This document shows positions 1-5,756 of a stretch of DNA of 5,756 nucleotides, in pieces (the first letter of the stretch is position 1; the number at the start of each line of letters is the position of its first letter). The translations under genes and the position numbers were made by a program. Below the pieces are notes generated by a model. The model worked only from the letters and a program-made list of their open reading frames with translations, made no database searches and was not told where the DNA came from. This DNA comes from Oscillospiraceae bacterium (GTDB lineage Bacteria; Bacillota_A; Clostridia; Saccharofermentanales; Saccharofermentanaceae), in assembly GCA_902791885.1 (NCBI GenBank), contig CADAXO010000107.1, positions 1-5,756 of the forward strand, written 5' to 3'.

Positions 1-18
1 ACTTGTCATCTTCTTCAT
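1..18 (-). CDS. start of a downstream gene, cut by the left edge
   Basis: Only six codons are visible, reading MKKMTS on the minus strand. The ATG occupies 18-16 and overlaps the TGA stop of the hybrid kinase (17-15) in the classic ATGA arrangement of translationally coupled genes. A purine-rich ribosome binding site lies 8 bases upstream, inside the kinase's last codons. The overlap implies one mRNA and a linked role, for example an HPt protein, a response regulator or another signalling protein, but the visible residues do not identify the product. The function is unknown. Confidence 0.6.
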
Positions 19-2552
19 GATTGTTTCCTCTCTTCCCGGATCCTGCGGATCTCTTTAATTACTAATTTGATATCGATAGGTTTTGAAATATGTCCGTTCA
101 TACCTGCGTTCAGACACTCAGTGACATTCTCGGAGAAAGCATCCGCAGTCACTGCGATGATCGGGATAGAAGAGACACGGGAATCCGGCAGTGCCCGGAT
201 CGTCCTGGCCGCATCAAGTCCGTTCATCAGAGGCATCTGTACATCCATTAGGATCATCTCATAAGAGCATCCCTCCGCCGAGCTGACCATATCAACACAG
301 ACCTGTCCGTTCTCAGCACGCTCGGCGGTTATGCCGAACATATTAAGCATGGCGGAGACGATCTCCCAATTGATGTCATTGTCTTCTGCAACAAGCACCT
401 TCATGCCCTGAAGATCCGAATAATCCTCTTCAGGTTCGATCGAAGTCGGTTCCTTGCCGATCAAATTGTTGATCTTATCGTAGAGCGTGGAGCGGAACAG
501 CGGCTTACTGACGAATCCGTTAGCGCCCGCTTCCTTAGCCTTCTCCTCGATATCCGACCAGTCATAAGCTGATATAAGCAGAATCGGTATCTTGGCATCT
601 ACCTCGGAACGGATGCGGCTGATAGTCTCGATGCCGTCAATATCAGGCATCTTCCAGTCGACGATGATGACATCGTAATCTCTGCCTTCCTGATGCCTGT
701 GCTCTATCATGCCGAGGGCTTCCAGACCGCTTCTGGCCTGTTCAGCAGAAGCACCCAGAGACTCTAGCGTATCAACAGCTGTCTCGAGCATGACATCATC
801 GTCATCAACGATTAGCACGTCGATGGGATCAAGTCTCATCTCCTCACGCTGTCTCTCAGCTGAAGGGATATCCAGAACAACCGTAAATGTTGTTCCCTTC
901 CCCATCTCGCTTTGGCATTCGATAGTACCGCCCATCAGATCCACCATCTGCTTGGTAATGGCAAGACCGAGTCCGGTTCCTCTTATACTGTTGACACGGC
1001 TGTCCACCTGTCGTGAGAAAGGCTGATACATGGTCTCGATGAATTCCGGACTCATACCGATACCCGTATCCGCCACGACATAGACCAAGCGCACACAGCC
1101 GGATACGGGACTGTCTTCCTCGTTCATATCAACACTTATACGTCCACCGGGCTCCGTGTACTTGATGGCATTGGAGAGGATATTGATATAGATCTGGTTT
1201 AATCGCAGCTGATCCGTATACAGGTATTCTTTCTCCATACGGTTGATATGGAAACTGAATTCCAGATTCTTCTCCTTGATCATCGGCTGCGAGATATTTA
1301 CGAGATTCTCGACTGTCTCCACGATAGAGAATGTCAGCGGACTGAGTTTAAGCTTGCCGCTCTCCACCTTGGAGATATCCAGAATATCGTTGATCAGAGT
1401 CAGAAGATGATTACCGGCAAGGCTTATCTTCCTCAAGCTCTCTTCTGTTGACTCCCGGTCTCCCAGATTCTTCTCGGCGATGGCAGTAAGTCCTATGATC
1501 GCATTCATAGGAGTTCGGATGTCGTGTGACATAGTTGAGAGGAAGTCTGTTTTCGCCTTGTTGGCGTGTTCGGCTTCTCTTGCCGTGATTTGAAGTCTCT
1601 TGTTAAGTGCCAGCACGTAGAACATATCGCACAGGAACAGGATCAAAAGTCCCACAGAGACGACGCTGAACAGCGGCCAGTCATTCTTATCAACTTTAAG
1701 ATCACTTGCCGGAACGAGACTTATCAGCGTCCAGCCGGAAGTGGCATCTACGGGCGCGAAGGCTAGGATACATTCCTGCCCGTGAGAGTTAAACATCGAG
1801 ACTGAACCTGTCGAAGTAGTAATTCTGTCGAACAGCTGATTAGTCGATTCCAGGTCCGATGAATTATAGGATTTATAAAACTCGAAGAAGTTGGAATTCT
1901 TAAAGTTGGGACCTTTGATGATATAGCTGCCGTCCGCATCTATCATGGCAAGTTCGGCGTTCACAAGTTCAGACTGCGGGAAGATCCATTTCTGCTCGAG
2001 CTCCGAGATGGGGATTATCCTCATCAGCACAGCATCCCTGGGAGCTCCGTTCTCATCATACAGCGTGACAGCATTACAAAAAGAAAGAGACTGCTCGCCG
2101 TCCATGGGATTAGTATAGGCTCTCGAGATCCTTATCGAAGTTCCTATCCCGTCAGTAAGATTCAAACTGTCAATTATCCTTACGCGTTCATAAGAGACAT
2201 CGTAGTCATCGGCCGTTCCCTGCCTGGGGCGTGTCGAAAGGCCCGTCAGAGTATCAAGGAAGACAAGATGTGCCGAAGTATTCGCGAGAACATGAGAGGA
2301 ACGAATATATTCAGCCGCTTCCTCCATAGTCATGGCCTGATTATTGATATAGCGAGCCCAAACGTCACAGATTCTCTGCTCCCCTTCCAGGTAATTCTGT
2401 GTAACCTGTTCCATAGTGACAGTAGTGCTCTCGAAGTGTTCGACCTGCCTCATATAAGCTTCCCTATTTGTAAATCCTGTGTAGAAGACCACAAAACCCA
2501 ATATCGAAGCTATTAGTATCGCGTTGATGATAATAATCAAAATCTTTTTCAT
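15..2552 (-). CDS. membrane hybrid sensor histidine kinase with two receiver domains
   Basis: An 845-residue sensor that should autophosphorylate on histidine and pass phosphate to its own receivers. Membrane segments lie at about residues 4-26 and 294-315. Between them is a roughly 265-residue extracellular region that resembles a double Cache ligand sensor and ends in a typical GWTLISLVP strand. The HisKA box SHDIRTP carries the acceptor His343. The HATPase domain shows the N box around Asn461, the G1 box DTGIGM (495-500) and the G2 box GTGLGL (525-530). Receiver 1 (about 577-698) has acidic residues 583-586, acceptor Asp632, Ser661 and Lys683. Receiver 2 (about 717-838) has Glu723/Asp724, acceptor Asp770, Thr802 and Lys824. 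Both receivers therefore look functional. There is no HPt domain, so an HPt partner encoded elsewhere is expected for any onward relay. The MKK start gives a clean first membrane helix, but it has no Shine-Dalgarno. The stop overlaps the start of the next gene. The ligand cannot be deduced. Confidence 0.96.
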   Translation of the reverse strand: MKKILIIIINAILIASILGFVVFYTGFTNREAYMRQVEHFESTTVTMEQVTQNYLEGEQRICDVWARYINNQAMTMEEAAEYIRSSHVLANTSAHLVFLDTLTGLSTRPRQGTADDYDVSYERVRIIDSLNLTDGIGTSIRISRAYTNPMDGEQSLSFCNAVTLYDENGAPRDAVLMRIIPISELEQKWIFPQSELVNAELAMIDADGSYIIKGPNFKNSNFFEFYKSYNSSDLESTNQLFDRITTSTGSVSMFNSHGQECILAFAPVDATSGWTLISLVPASDLKVDKNDWPLFSVVSVGLLILFLCDMFYVLALNKRLQITAREAEHANKAKTDFLSTMSHDIRTPMNAIIGLTAIAEKNLGDRESTEESLRKISLAGNHLLTLINDILDISKVESGKLKLSPLTFSIVETVENLVNISQPMIKEKNLEFSFHINRMEKEYLYTDQLRLNQIYINILSNAIKYTEPGGRISVDMNEEDSPVSGCVRLVYVVADTGIGMSPEFIETMYQPFSRQVDSRVNSIRGTGLGLAITKQMVDLMGGTIECQSEMGKGTTFTVVLDIPSAERQREEMRLDPIDVLIVDDDDVMLETAVDTLESLGASAEQARSGLEALGMIEHRHQEGRDYDVIIVDWKMPDIDGIETISRIRSEVDAKIPILLISAYDWSDIEEKAKEAGANGFVSKPLFRSTLYDKINNLIGKEPTSIEPEEDYSDLQGMKVLVAEDNDINWEIVSAMLNMFGITAERAENGQVCVDMVSSAEGCSYEMILMDVQMPLMNGLDAARTIRALPDSRVSSIPIIAVTADAFSENVTECLNAGMNGHISKPIDIKLVIKEIRRIREERKQS
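26..32 (-). promoter_or_regulatory. ribosome binding site for the gene starting at 18
   Basis: The minus strand reads GAGAGGA, ending 7 bases before the ATG at 18. It lies within the final codons of the kinase gene. It is the main support for calling a real coupled start at the ATGA overlap. Confidence 0.6.
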
Positions 2553-2559
2553 TGAGAAG

Positions 2560-2565
2560 ATTATA
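2560..2565 (-). promoter_or_regulatory. probable -10 element of the kinase promoter
   Basis: The minus strand carries a perfect TATAAT, followed by only 7 bases (CTTCTCA) before the kinase ATG. Transcription would start at or within a base or two of the initiation codon. The -35 region is AT-rich (TATTAA at 2588-2583 with 17-base spacing) and matches TTGACA poorly, so an activator may be needed. A second TATAAT further upstream on the same strand (2607-2602) would give a leader of about 40-45 bases, but that leader also lacks a Shine-Dalgarno. Confidence 0.45.
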
Positions 2566-2577
2566 AGTCATCTTAAG

Positions 2578-2600
2578 TATATTTAATATTATTTAATAAT
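2578..2600. repeat. AT-only direct repeat and dyad upstream of the kinase
   Basis: TATTTAAT occurs twice (2580-2587 and 2590-2597), exactly 10 bp apart, that is one helical turn. The second copy lies in a perfect 13-bp dyad, ATTATTTAATAAT, at 2588-2600. The block covers the -35 area of the kinase promoter, where an activator or a nucleoid protein could bind. The stretch is almost pure A and T, so chance symmetry is a real alternative. Confidence 0.4.
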
Positions 2601-2626
2601 GAATTATATTTGAACACAGATTACTT

Positions 2627-4129
2627 TCAGCAAATCAGATTTACTGTCTTCTGCACCATATTCTTACCGGTACGAACATCACTCGGAGTCTTGGAGTAGG
2701 CCATCTGGTAACGGCCATCACCGTGGTAAGTTACTTTGTAGTGTTTACCGTCTTCTGTGATCTCGAATCCTAAGTCCTTAAGAGCCTGCCTGGTCTTCGA
2801 GGACATACCGTCATAGTTCTTGAGAAGGCGCTTAATCTCTTCAGCATTCGACTCACTGATTCTTTCATAGCCGTTATTATCTATGATATCGCGCACAACA
2901 TCCGCCCTTCTGGTATTGTCAGCAATGCTATCAAGTGCTTTCTCAAGAGTTGAGAGTATAAGATCCTTTACCTCACCGGCATAAAAATCATCCTCAACGC
3001 CACGATACAAAAGAGGTATGCTGTCCGTACCGCTGATCTTATTTCTCAACCTCTCGTTCTCCATCAATAGAGCGTTATTGGCAGATGTAAGGTCATCAAT
3101 CTGTTTTCTAAGCTTCTCCTGCTCTTCATCGAATACTGCAAGCAGCTCGTCTGCTTCATTTCTTGCTTTTCGCTGAGCCTCCTCATAAAGGCGCTCTTCT
3201 TCTTCACTTAAGTCTGCCTCGATAATCTTTCTCTTCTCTTCAGACTCTCTGTACTTAGCCTCGAACTCCTCCCTTGCTTTTTGCTGTCTGCCGAGGCTCT
3301 CGAGAAGCTGTGCATTATTAATTCCCTGCCAAGTGAGAAGAGGTTCTGACGCATGGGAATTGCAATATCGAAGTATAATCTGGATCACCTTATCCAACAG
3401 CATCGGATCAGGCCCTACCTCGCGTCTGTACATAAGTGTCTTGTGTCCAACCGACGAACCGGGAAGATATATTCCTATTCCGCCCTTATACTCATTCTTA
3501 CTCGAGCATGCACCTTGAATCACCTTGTTAAGTGCAACATCCTCCTGAACGAGAACGTGAGCCATACCCCTGAGTCTTTTTGCCAGGATCTTAACATCTA
3601 CAGGATCTTCATTATTAAACGTCTTAGATACATATATAACCGGGAACTTATATTTCGATGTATTGTTCACAATATTCGCCAGAAGTTCTATGTTACTGCT
3701 GTTTACATATGTCGGATCTCTTTGGAACTCAAGATTGTTATCCTTCTTAAGGTATCCTTTGTCTATCAGATGTGTAATGAAGTAAGGAGATGAGAAAGCC
3801 GCATCCATCACCGGCACATCGTCACTGTAACTTCGTTCAAGCCTTATGGCCATTCTCATGCTGCGGAAGTTCATGACATAATCCGTATCCCATATGACTC
3901 CATCCTGAGTGCGTTTCTCATATCTTACTGCGACTGTACTCTCATACTTTTCAAACGAGATCCAAAGATGCGGGCTTCCAATTCTCTTCCCAAACTCACC
4001 GGTCCACTTGAAATCAGGAATCCTGTTCTCTTCGTAATACTGATTGTCATTCCAGAATACAATCAGTTCAAAGAACTTCTCATATGTAAGCTTCTCGTTT
4101 ATGTCCAGAATTGTTGAGAATAAGAGCAT
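2627..4129 (-). CDS. uncharacterised three-part protein: N-terminal domain, coiled coil, HicA-like C-terminus
   Basis: A 500-residue protein, apparently cytoplasmic, with no signal peptide or membrane helix; I do not recognise a named family. Residues 1-270 look globular and mixed alpha/beta, with distinctive stretches RGMAHVLVQED (187-197) and KGGIGIYLPG (215-224). Residues about 275-366 are highly charged, rich in Glu, Lys, Arg and Gln, and should form a coiled coil. Residues about 372-440 look helical. The last 55 residues (LGFEITEDGKHYK, then a short strand, then SKTPSD and a final helix) resemble the small double-stranded-RNA-binding-like fold of HicA toxins, with His463 placed like the HicA catalytic histidine; this is inference from pattern only. 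The start was set at ATG 4129 because AGGAGG lies 5 bases upstream; an in-frame GTG at 4159 would put that site inside the gene. It is transcribed divergently from the lipoprotein gene and in the same direction as the kinase, 74 bp upstream of it. RNA binding, toxin-like activity or a structural role are all possible. Confidence 0.9.
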   Translation of the reverse strand: MLLFSTILDINEKLTYEKFFELIVFWNDNQYYEENRIPDFKWTGEFGKRIGSPHLWISFEKYESTVAVRYEKRTQDGVIWDTDYVMNFRSMRMAIRLERSYSDDVPVMDAAFSSPYFITHLIDKGYLKKDNNLEFQRDPTYVNSSNIELLANIVNNTSKYKFPVIYVSKTFNNEDPVDVKILAKRLRGMAHVLVQEDVALNKVIQGACSSKNEYKGGIGIYLPGSSVGHKTLMYRREVGPDPMLLDKVIQIILRYCNSHASEPLLTWQGINNAQLLESLGRQQKAREEFEAKYRESEEKRKIIEADLSEEEERLYEEAQRKARNEADELLAVFDEEQEKLRKQIDDLTSANNALLMENERLRNKISGTDSIPLLYRGVEDDFYAGEVKDLILSTLEKALDSIADNTRRADVVRDIIDNNGYERISESNAEEIKRLLKNYDGMSSKTRQALKDLGFEITEDGKHYKVTYHGDGRYQMAYSKTPSDVRTGKNMVQKTVNLIC

Positions 4130-4134
4130 CTGCA

Positions 4135-4140
4135 CCTCCT
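4135..4140 (-). promoter_or_regulatory. consensus ribosome binding site deciding the start at 4129
   Basis: The minus strand reads AGGAGG, a perfect anti-16S match, with a 5-base spacer (TGCAG) before the ATG at 4129. It favours this start over the in-frame GTG ten codons upstream. Confidence 0.85.
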
Positions 4141-4201
4141 CTTCAGTCAAACAGAACACCGATCACAGAAAAAGTAATAAGCATATAATCATTCTTCCTA
4201 A

Positions 4202-4207
4202 ATTATA
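4202..4207 (-). promoter_or_regulatory. probable -10 element for the 500-residue protein gene
   Basis: A perfect TATAAT on the minus strand, giving a leader of about 65 bases before the ATG at 4129. The best -35 candidate, TACACA at 4232-4227, matches TTGACA at four positions but needs a long 19-base spacer. No other candidate is better placed. Confidence 0.4.
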
Positions 4208-4222
4208 AAGCCAGGCAGGCTT
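4208..4222. repeat. dyad AAGCC-N5-GGCTT between the divergent genes
   Basis: A perfect 5-bp inverted repeat (4208-4212 and 4218-4222) around AGGCA, directly upstream of the minus-strand -10 element and inside its -35/-10 spacer. Its position would suit a repressor or MerR-type site. It is GC-rich in an AT-rich background. It is unlikely to be a terminator, because no gene ends here. Confidence 0.35.
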
Positions 4223-4254
4223 CCTATGTGTAGCATTATTATGAACAGTAACTT

Positions 4255-4269
4255 TCACAATGCTTGTGA
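4255..4269. promoter_or_regulatory. operator-like palindrome TCACAA-TGC-TTGTGA
   Basis: A perfect 6-bp inverted repeat with a 3-base centre. Its right arm overlaps the TG motif of the extended -10 element for the lipoprotein gene, so a bound dimer would block RNA polymerase; this predicts a repressor site. The arms are inverted relative to the CRP site order (TGTGA...TCACA), so this is not a standard CRP box. The cognate regulator is not visible in the window. Confidence 0.45.
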
Positions 4270-4275
4270 TAAAAT
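4267..4275 (+). promoter_or_regulatory. extended -10 promoter of the lipoprotein gene
   Basis: TGATAAAAT matches the extended -10 pattern TGnTATAAT with one difference in the hexamer (TAAAAT, 4270-4275). There is no recognisable -35 at 16-18 bases, which is tolerated by extended -10 promoters. The predicted start near 4282 gives a leader of about 40 bases. Confidence 0.5.
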
Positions 4276-4284
4276 ACCCCGTGC

Positions 4285-4300
4285 ATTACACATATGTAAT
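4285..4300. repeat. dyad ATTACA-CATA-TGTAAT in the lipoprotein leader
   Basis: A perfect 6-bp inverted repeat with a 4-base centre, lying just after the predicted transcription start and 7 bases before the Shine-Dalgarno. It could be a second operator, or a weak hairpin in the mRNA leader; the stem is mainly A-T, so a DNA-level role is more likely. Confidence 0.4.
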
Positions 4301-4307
4301 CAGTATC

Positions 4308-4314
4308 GGGGAGG
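4308..4314 (+). promoter_or_regulatory. ribosome binding site of the lipoprotein gene
   Basis: GGGGAGG with a 7-base spacer before the ATG at 4322. It selects this start, which places a lipoprotein signal peptide at the N-terminus, over the in-frame ATG at 4226. Confidence 0.8.
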
Positions 4315-4321
4315 ATATTTA

Positions 4322-5017
4322 ATGAAAAATGCAAAAATACTGACAGCTATAGTCCTGGGTTGTTCACTTCTCTTTCTCATGTGTTCCTGCAGTAATGAGC
4401 CGGCAAAGGCAGATGAAGAGGAGATAAATGAAAGTGCAGAATCTGAAACGGAAGAAACTGAAGATGAGAAAACAGATGGACCGATGATTGTCGGTGGAGG
4501 GAGCACCGATTATACGATCGATCCCACAGCAGAGACCATCATCGACGAATATGGAATTGCCCAGACACTTCTTCCGAGTTCAGACCTGGGCTCAATTCTC
4601 GGATTCGATAACTGCTATTGCGAAGGTTATATGGATGTAATAGGTCACTGCAATTGGACTATCTATAACGGTGATGGCGAGGAGATCGCATGTCAGTTCG
4701 GCTTCGGCTGCGAAGATGCTCCCGAATTCTATGTTGCCGATCTGGACGGAGACGGCGAGAACGAACTTATCTGTAACTGTACCTATGGCGCAGATGGAAC
4801 ACAACGCGTTTTTGTTTTCAGAAACAACGCCGGTATTATCGAGGTTGGCAGGTTTGATGAGAACAGGATGGCAAGCGAGCTAGGGGAAGAACTCTACGCT
4901 TTATCCTATAACGAGTTCTATGATGAGGCACAAAATTCCATCGTATTCGCCTACACAACAGGAAATGAATACAGCATTTCCCTAGATGATTTCTCATTCT
5001 CGAGATACGTACCTTGA
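4322..5017 (+). CDS. cysteine-rich secreted lipoprotein with a calcium-loop-like motif
   Basis: A 231-residue protein exported and probably anchored to the outer face of the membrane. Residues 1-22 form a signal peptide (MKNAK, then a hydrophobic core) ending in LMCSC; Cys23, preceded by Ser, is the likelier lipidated residue, although Cys21 is possible. Residues about 31-53 are a very acidic Glu-rich linker typical of Gram-positive lipoproteins. The mature domain (about 70-231) contains DLDGDGENE at 140-148, which fits an EF-hand-like or FG-GAP-type calcium loop (Asp140, Asp142, Asp144, Glu148). It also holds seven cysteines (98, 100, 110, 124, 130, 151, 153), including two CxC pairs, which suggests disulfides or metal binding. 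No enzyme motif is seen. It is divergent from the 500-residue protein gene and convergent with the acyltransferase. The ligand and function are unknown. Confidence 0.88.
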   Translation: MKNAKILTAIVLGCSLLFLMCSCSNEPAKADEEEINESAESETEETEDEKTDGPMIVGGGSTDYTIDPTAETIIDEYGIAQTLLPSSDLGSILGFDNCYCEGYMDVIGHCNWTIYNGDGEEIACQFGFGCEDAPEFYVADLDGDGENELICNCTYGADGTQRVFVFRNNAGIIEVGRFDENRMASELGEELYALSYNEFYDEAQNSIVFAYTTGNEYSISLDDFSFSRYVP

Positions 5018-5054
5018 GAAGCAATTTGAAGCAGCTTTTGATGTTCTGATTATC
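5018..5054. other. short convergent gap without a clear terminator
   Basis: These 37 bp separate two convergent genes. The only possible hairpin pairs 5017-5022 with 5034-5039 (six pairs including one G-T, 11-base loop), and its T residues belong to the stem rather than forming a tail. No convincing intrinsic terminator is present in either direction. Confidence 0.4.
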
Positions 5055-5756
5055 TTACTTCGGGAATTCGATCTTCGGCAGATACCTCGTCTTCATCTCT
5101 GATACGTTATAAGGGATATTCTCTTCCTTCAGCACCTCGAGGAATTTTTGAAGCGGCGCCGGGTCTTTGTTAATCAGCTGGTAGCAGAGATTAATCTTAT
5201 CCTGAAGCGCATTTACTTCGATCATCAGGTCTCCGTCGGTTATGGTGTAGATATTCTTAATATGCTCCTCCATGCCGCCGAGATCGACCTGTCCGACATA
5301 ACTTACGGTATAAGTGTCGCGCGGGTCACTTCTGAAAGCGCTGTTCTTGGAAGCGTGGCCTTTCTTGGATTTAAGATCCGGCTGCGCGTCTATCTCGGCA
5401 TGCACCCTCTCGAGCTTGCGAAAGCGCTCCCACGCCAGTTCCTGCTGATTCTGTTTTATAACGGCGCCACGTGCACGCATGTTGAGCTTCTCGATAGGCT
5501 CATCCTTCATGCTCCACTCGTACTTGACGTGTATAAAGCGCACAAAATCGCGGTATGATTCCGCTGCGCCGATATCATTGCGGTAATCGGCAGCAATCCG
5601 TCCGGAGAGGAATGTGCCCTCCTTCTCCTTAAACAGCCTAGTCATCGCCTTATACATGATCGCCGTGATGAGAGTGTTCGGACTCGCGTCTATCTTCTTC
5701 GAGTAGGCAATAAACTCCTTCGAAGGTATCTCGATCTCATAGTAGTAATTGTTCTT
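5055..5756 (-). CDS. C-terminal part of a condensation-domain-like CoA-dependent acyltransferase
   Basis: The frame stays open to the right edge, so 233 C-terminal residues are visible and the start lies outside the window; the internal Met at 5657 has no ribosome binding site and is not the start. The pattern resembles the chloramphenicol acetyltransferase-like fold of stand-alone condensation or alcohol acetyltransferase proteins. A helix containing NTLITAIMYKAMTRLF is followed by GRIAADYRND (52-61) and then YRDF, where family members usually carry a conserved VNLR-type segment. The C-terminal lobe has VSYVGQVDLGG (151-161), a strand pair, and a closing helix. The catalytic HHxxxDG motif would be in the missing N-terminal half, so activity cannot be judged. 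A middle segment (about 84-140) is unusually charged and rich in Lys, Arg and Gln. The role is probably acyl transfer onto an alcohol or amine in the cytoplasm; the substrate is unknown. Confidence 0.68.
   Translation of the reverse strand, partial: KNNYYYEIEIPSKEFIAYSKKIDASPNTLITAIMYKAMTRLFKEKEGTFLSGRIAADYRNDIGAAESYRDFVRFIHVKYEWSMKDEPIEKLNMRARGAVIKQNQQELAWERFRKLERVHAEIDAQPDLKSKKGHASKNSAFRSDPRDTYTVSYVGQVDLGGMEEHIKNIYTITDGDLMIEVNALQDKINLCYQLINKDPAPLQKFLEVLKEENIPYNVSEMKTRYLPKIEFPK

Noticed and set aside
709..1026. 105-residue serine-rich open frame on the plus strand
   Set aside because: It is antisense to the receiver and ATPase domains of the kinase; the serine runs mirror acidic codons of the real gene.
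3353..3793. 146-residue open frame on the plus strand
   Set aside because: It lies wholly antisense to the 500-residue protein gene, has no ribosome binding site, and its translation is not protein-like.
4130..4159. Upstream in-frame GTG start of the 500-residue protein
   Set aside because: The consensus AGGAGG lies inside this extension and is perfectly placed for the ATG at 4129.
4184..4189. Plus-strand TATAAT as a second promoter for the lipoprotein
   Set aside because: There is no -35 match at 16-18 bases and no extended -10 TG; the TGATAAAAT element closer to the gene is better.
4226..4321. Longer lipoprotein start at the in-frame ATG 4226
   Set aside because: It has no suitable ribosome binding site, reads through the promoter and dyads, and would bury the signal peptide inside the protein; the ATG at 4322 has GGGGAGG.
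2627..5017. Calling the unknown protein and lipoprotein a toxin-antitoxin or phage defence system
   Set aside because: The HicA resemblance is by pattern only, the lipoprotein is exported so it cannot neutralise a cytoplasmic partner, and no recognised defence gene is in the window.
5017..5039. Possible intrinsic terminator of the lipoprotein gene
   Set aside because: The stem is short with a G-T pair and an 11-base loop, and there is no free T tract after it.
5148..5558. 136-residue open frame on the plus strand
   Set aside because: It is antisense to the acyltransferase-like gene, whose minus-strand translation shows family-like patterns; it is a shadow frame.

Overview
The window looks like a chromosomal segment from an anaerobic Firmicute of the class Clostridia, probably close to Lachnospiraceae or related gut or rumen lineages. 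The reasons are the GC content (by eye in the mid 40s percent), purine-rich Shine-Dalgarno sites, AT-rich intergenic stretches, a large Cache-type hybrid histidine kinase, a Gram-positive-style lipoprotein with an acidic linker, and a stand-alone condensation-domain-like acyltransferase. This placement is inferred from style and is not proven by a marker gene.

Layout, left to right. Bases 1-18 hold the first six codons of a minus-strand gene that runs off the left edge; its ATG overlaps the stop of the next gene in an ATGA. Bases 15-2552 (minus) encode an 845-residue membrane hybrid sensor kinase: two membrane segments around a roughly 265-residue extracellular sensor, then HisKA, HATPase and two intact receiver domains, with no HPt domain. 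A 74-bp AT-rich gap follows. Bases 2627-4129 (minus) encode a 500-residue protein of unknown function: an N-terminal globular region, a charged coiled coil, and a small C-terminal domain that resembles the HicA fold. A divergent intergenic region of about 190 bp (4130-4321) carries promoters in both directions and three short dyads. Bases 4322-5017 (plus) encode a secreted lipoprotein with an acidic linker, seven cysteines in its mature domain and a calcium-loop-like motif. After a 37-bp convergent gap, bases 5055-5756 (minus) encode the C-terminal 233 residues of a CoA-dependent acyltransferase or condensation-domain-like protein cut by the right edge.

How the parts fit. The kinase and the clipped gene at the left edge are very probably translationally coupled and work together. 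The 500-residue protein and the lipoprotein are divergently transcribed from one compact, dyad-rich control region, so they may be co-regulated, but nothing shows a shared function. The kinase has its own promoter-like element and no Shine-Dalgarno, so it may be made from a leaderless transcript. I see no tRNA, rRNA, CRISPR array, insertion sequence or phage gene. The most novel item is the 500-residue three-part protein; there is not enough context to call it a defence or toxin system.
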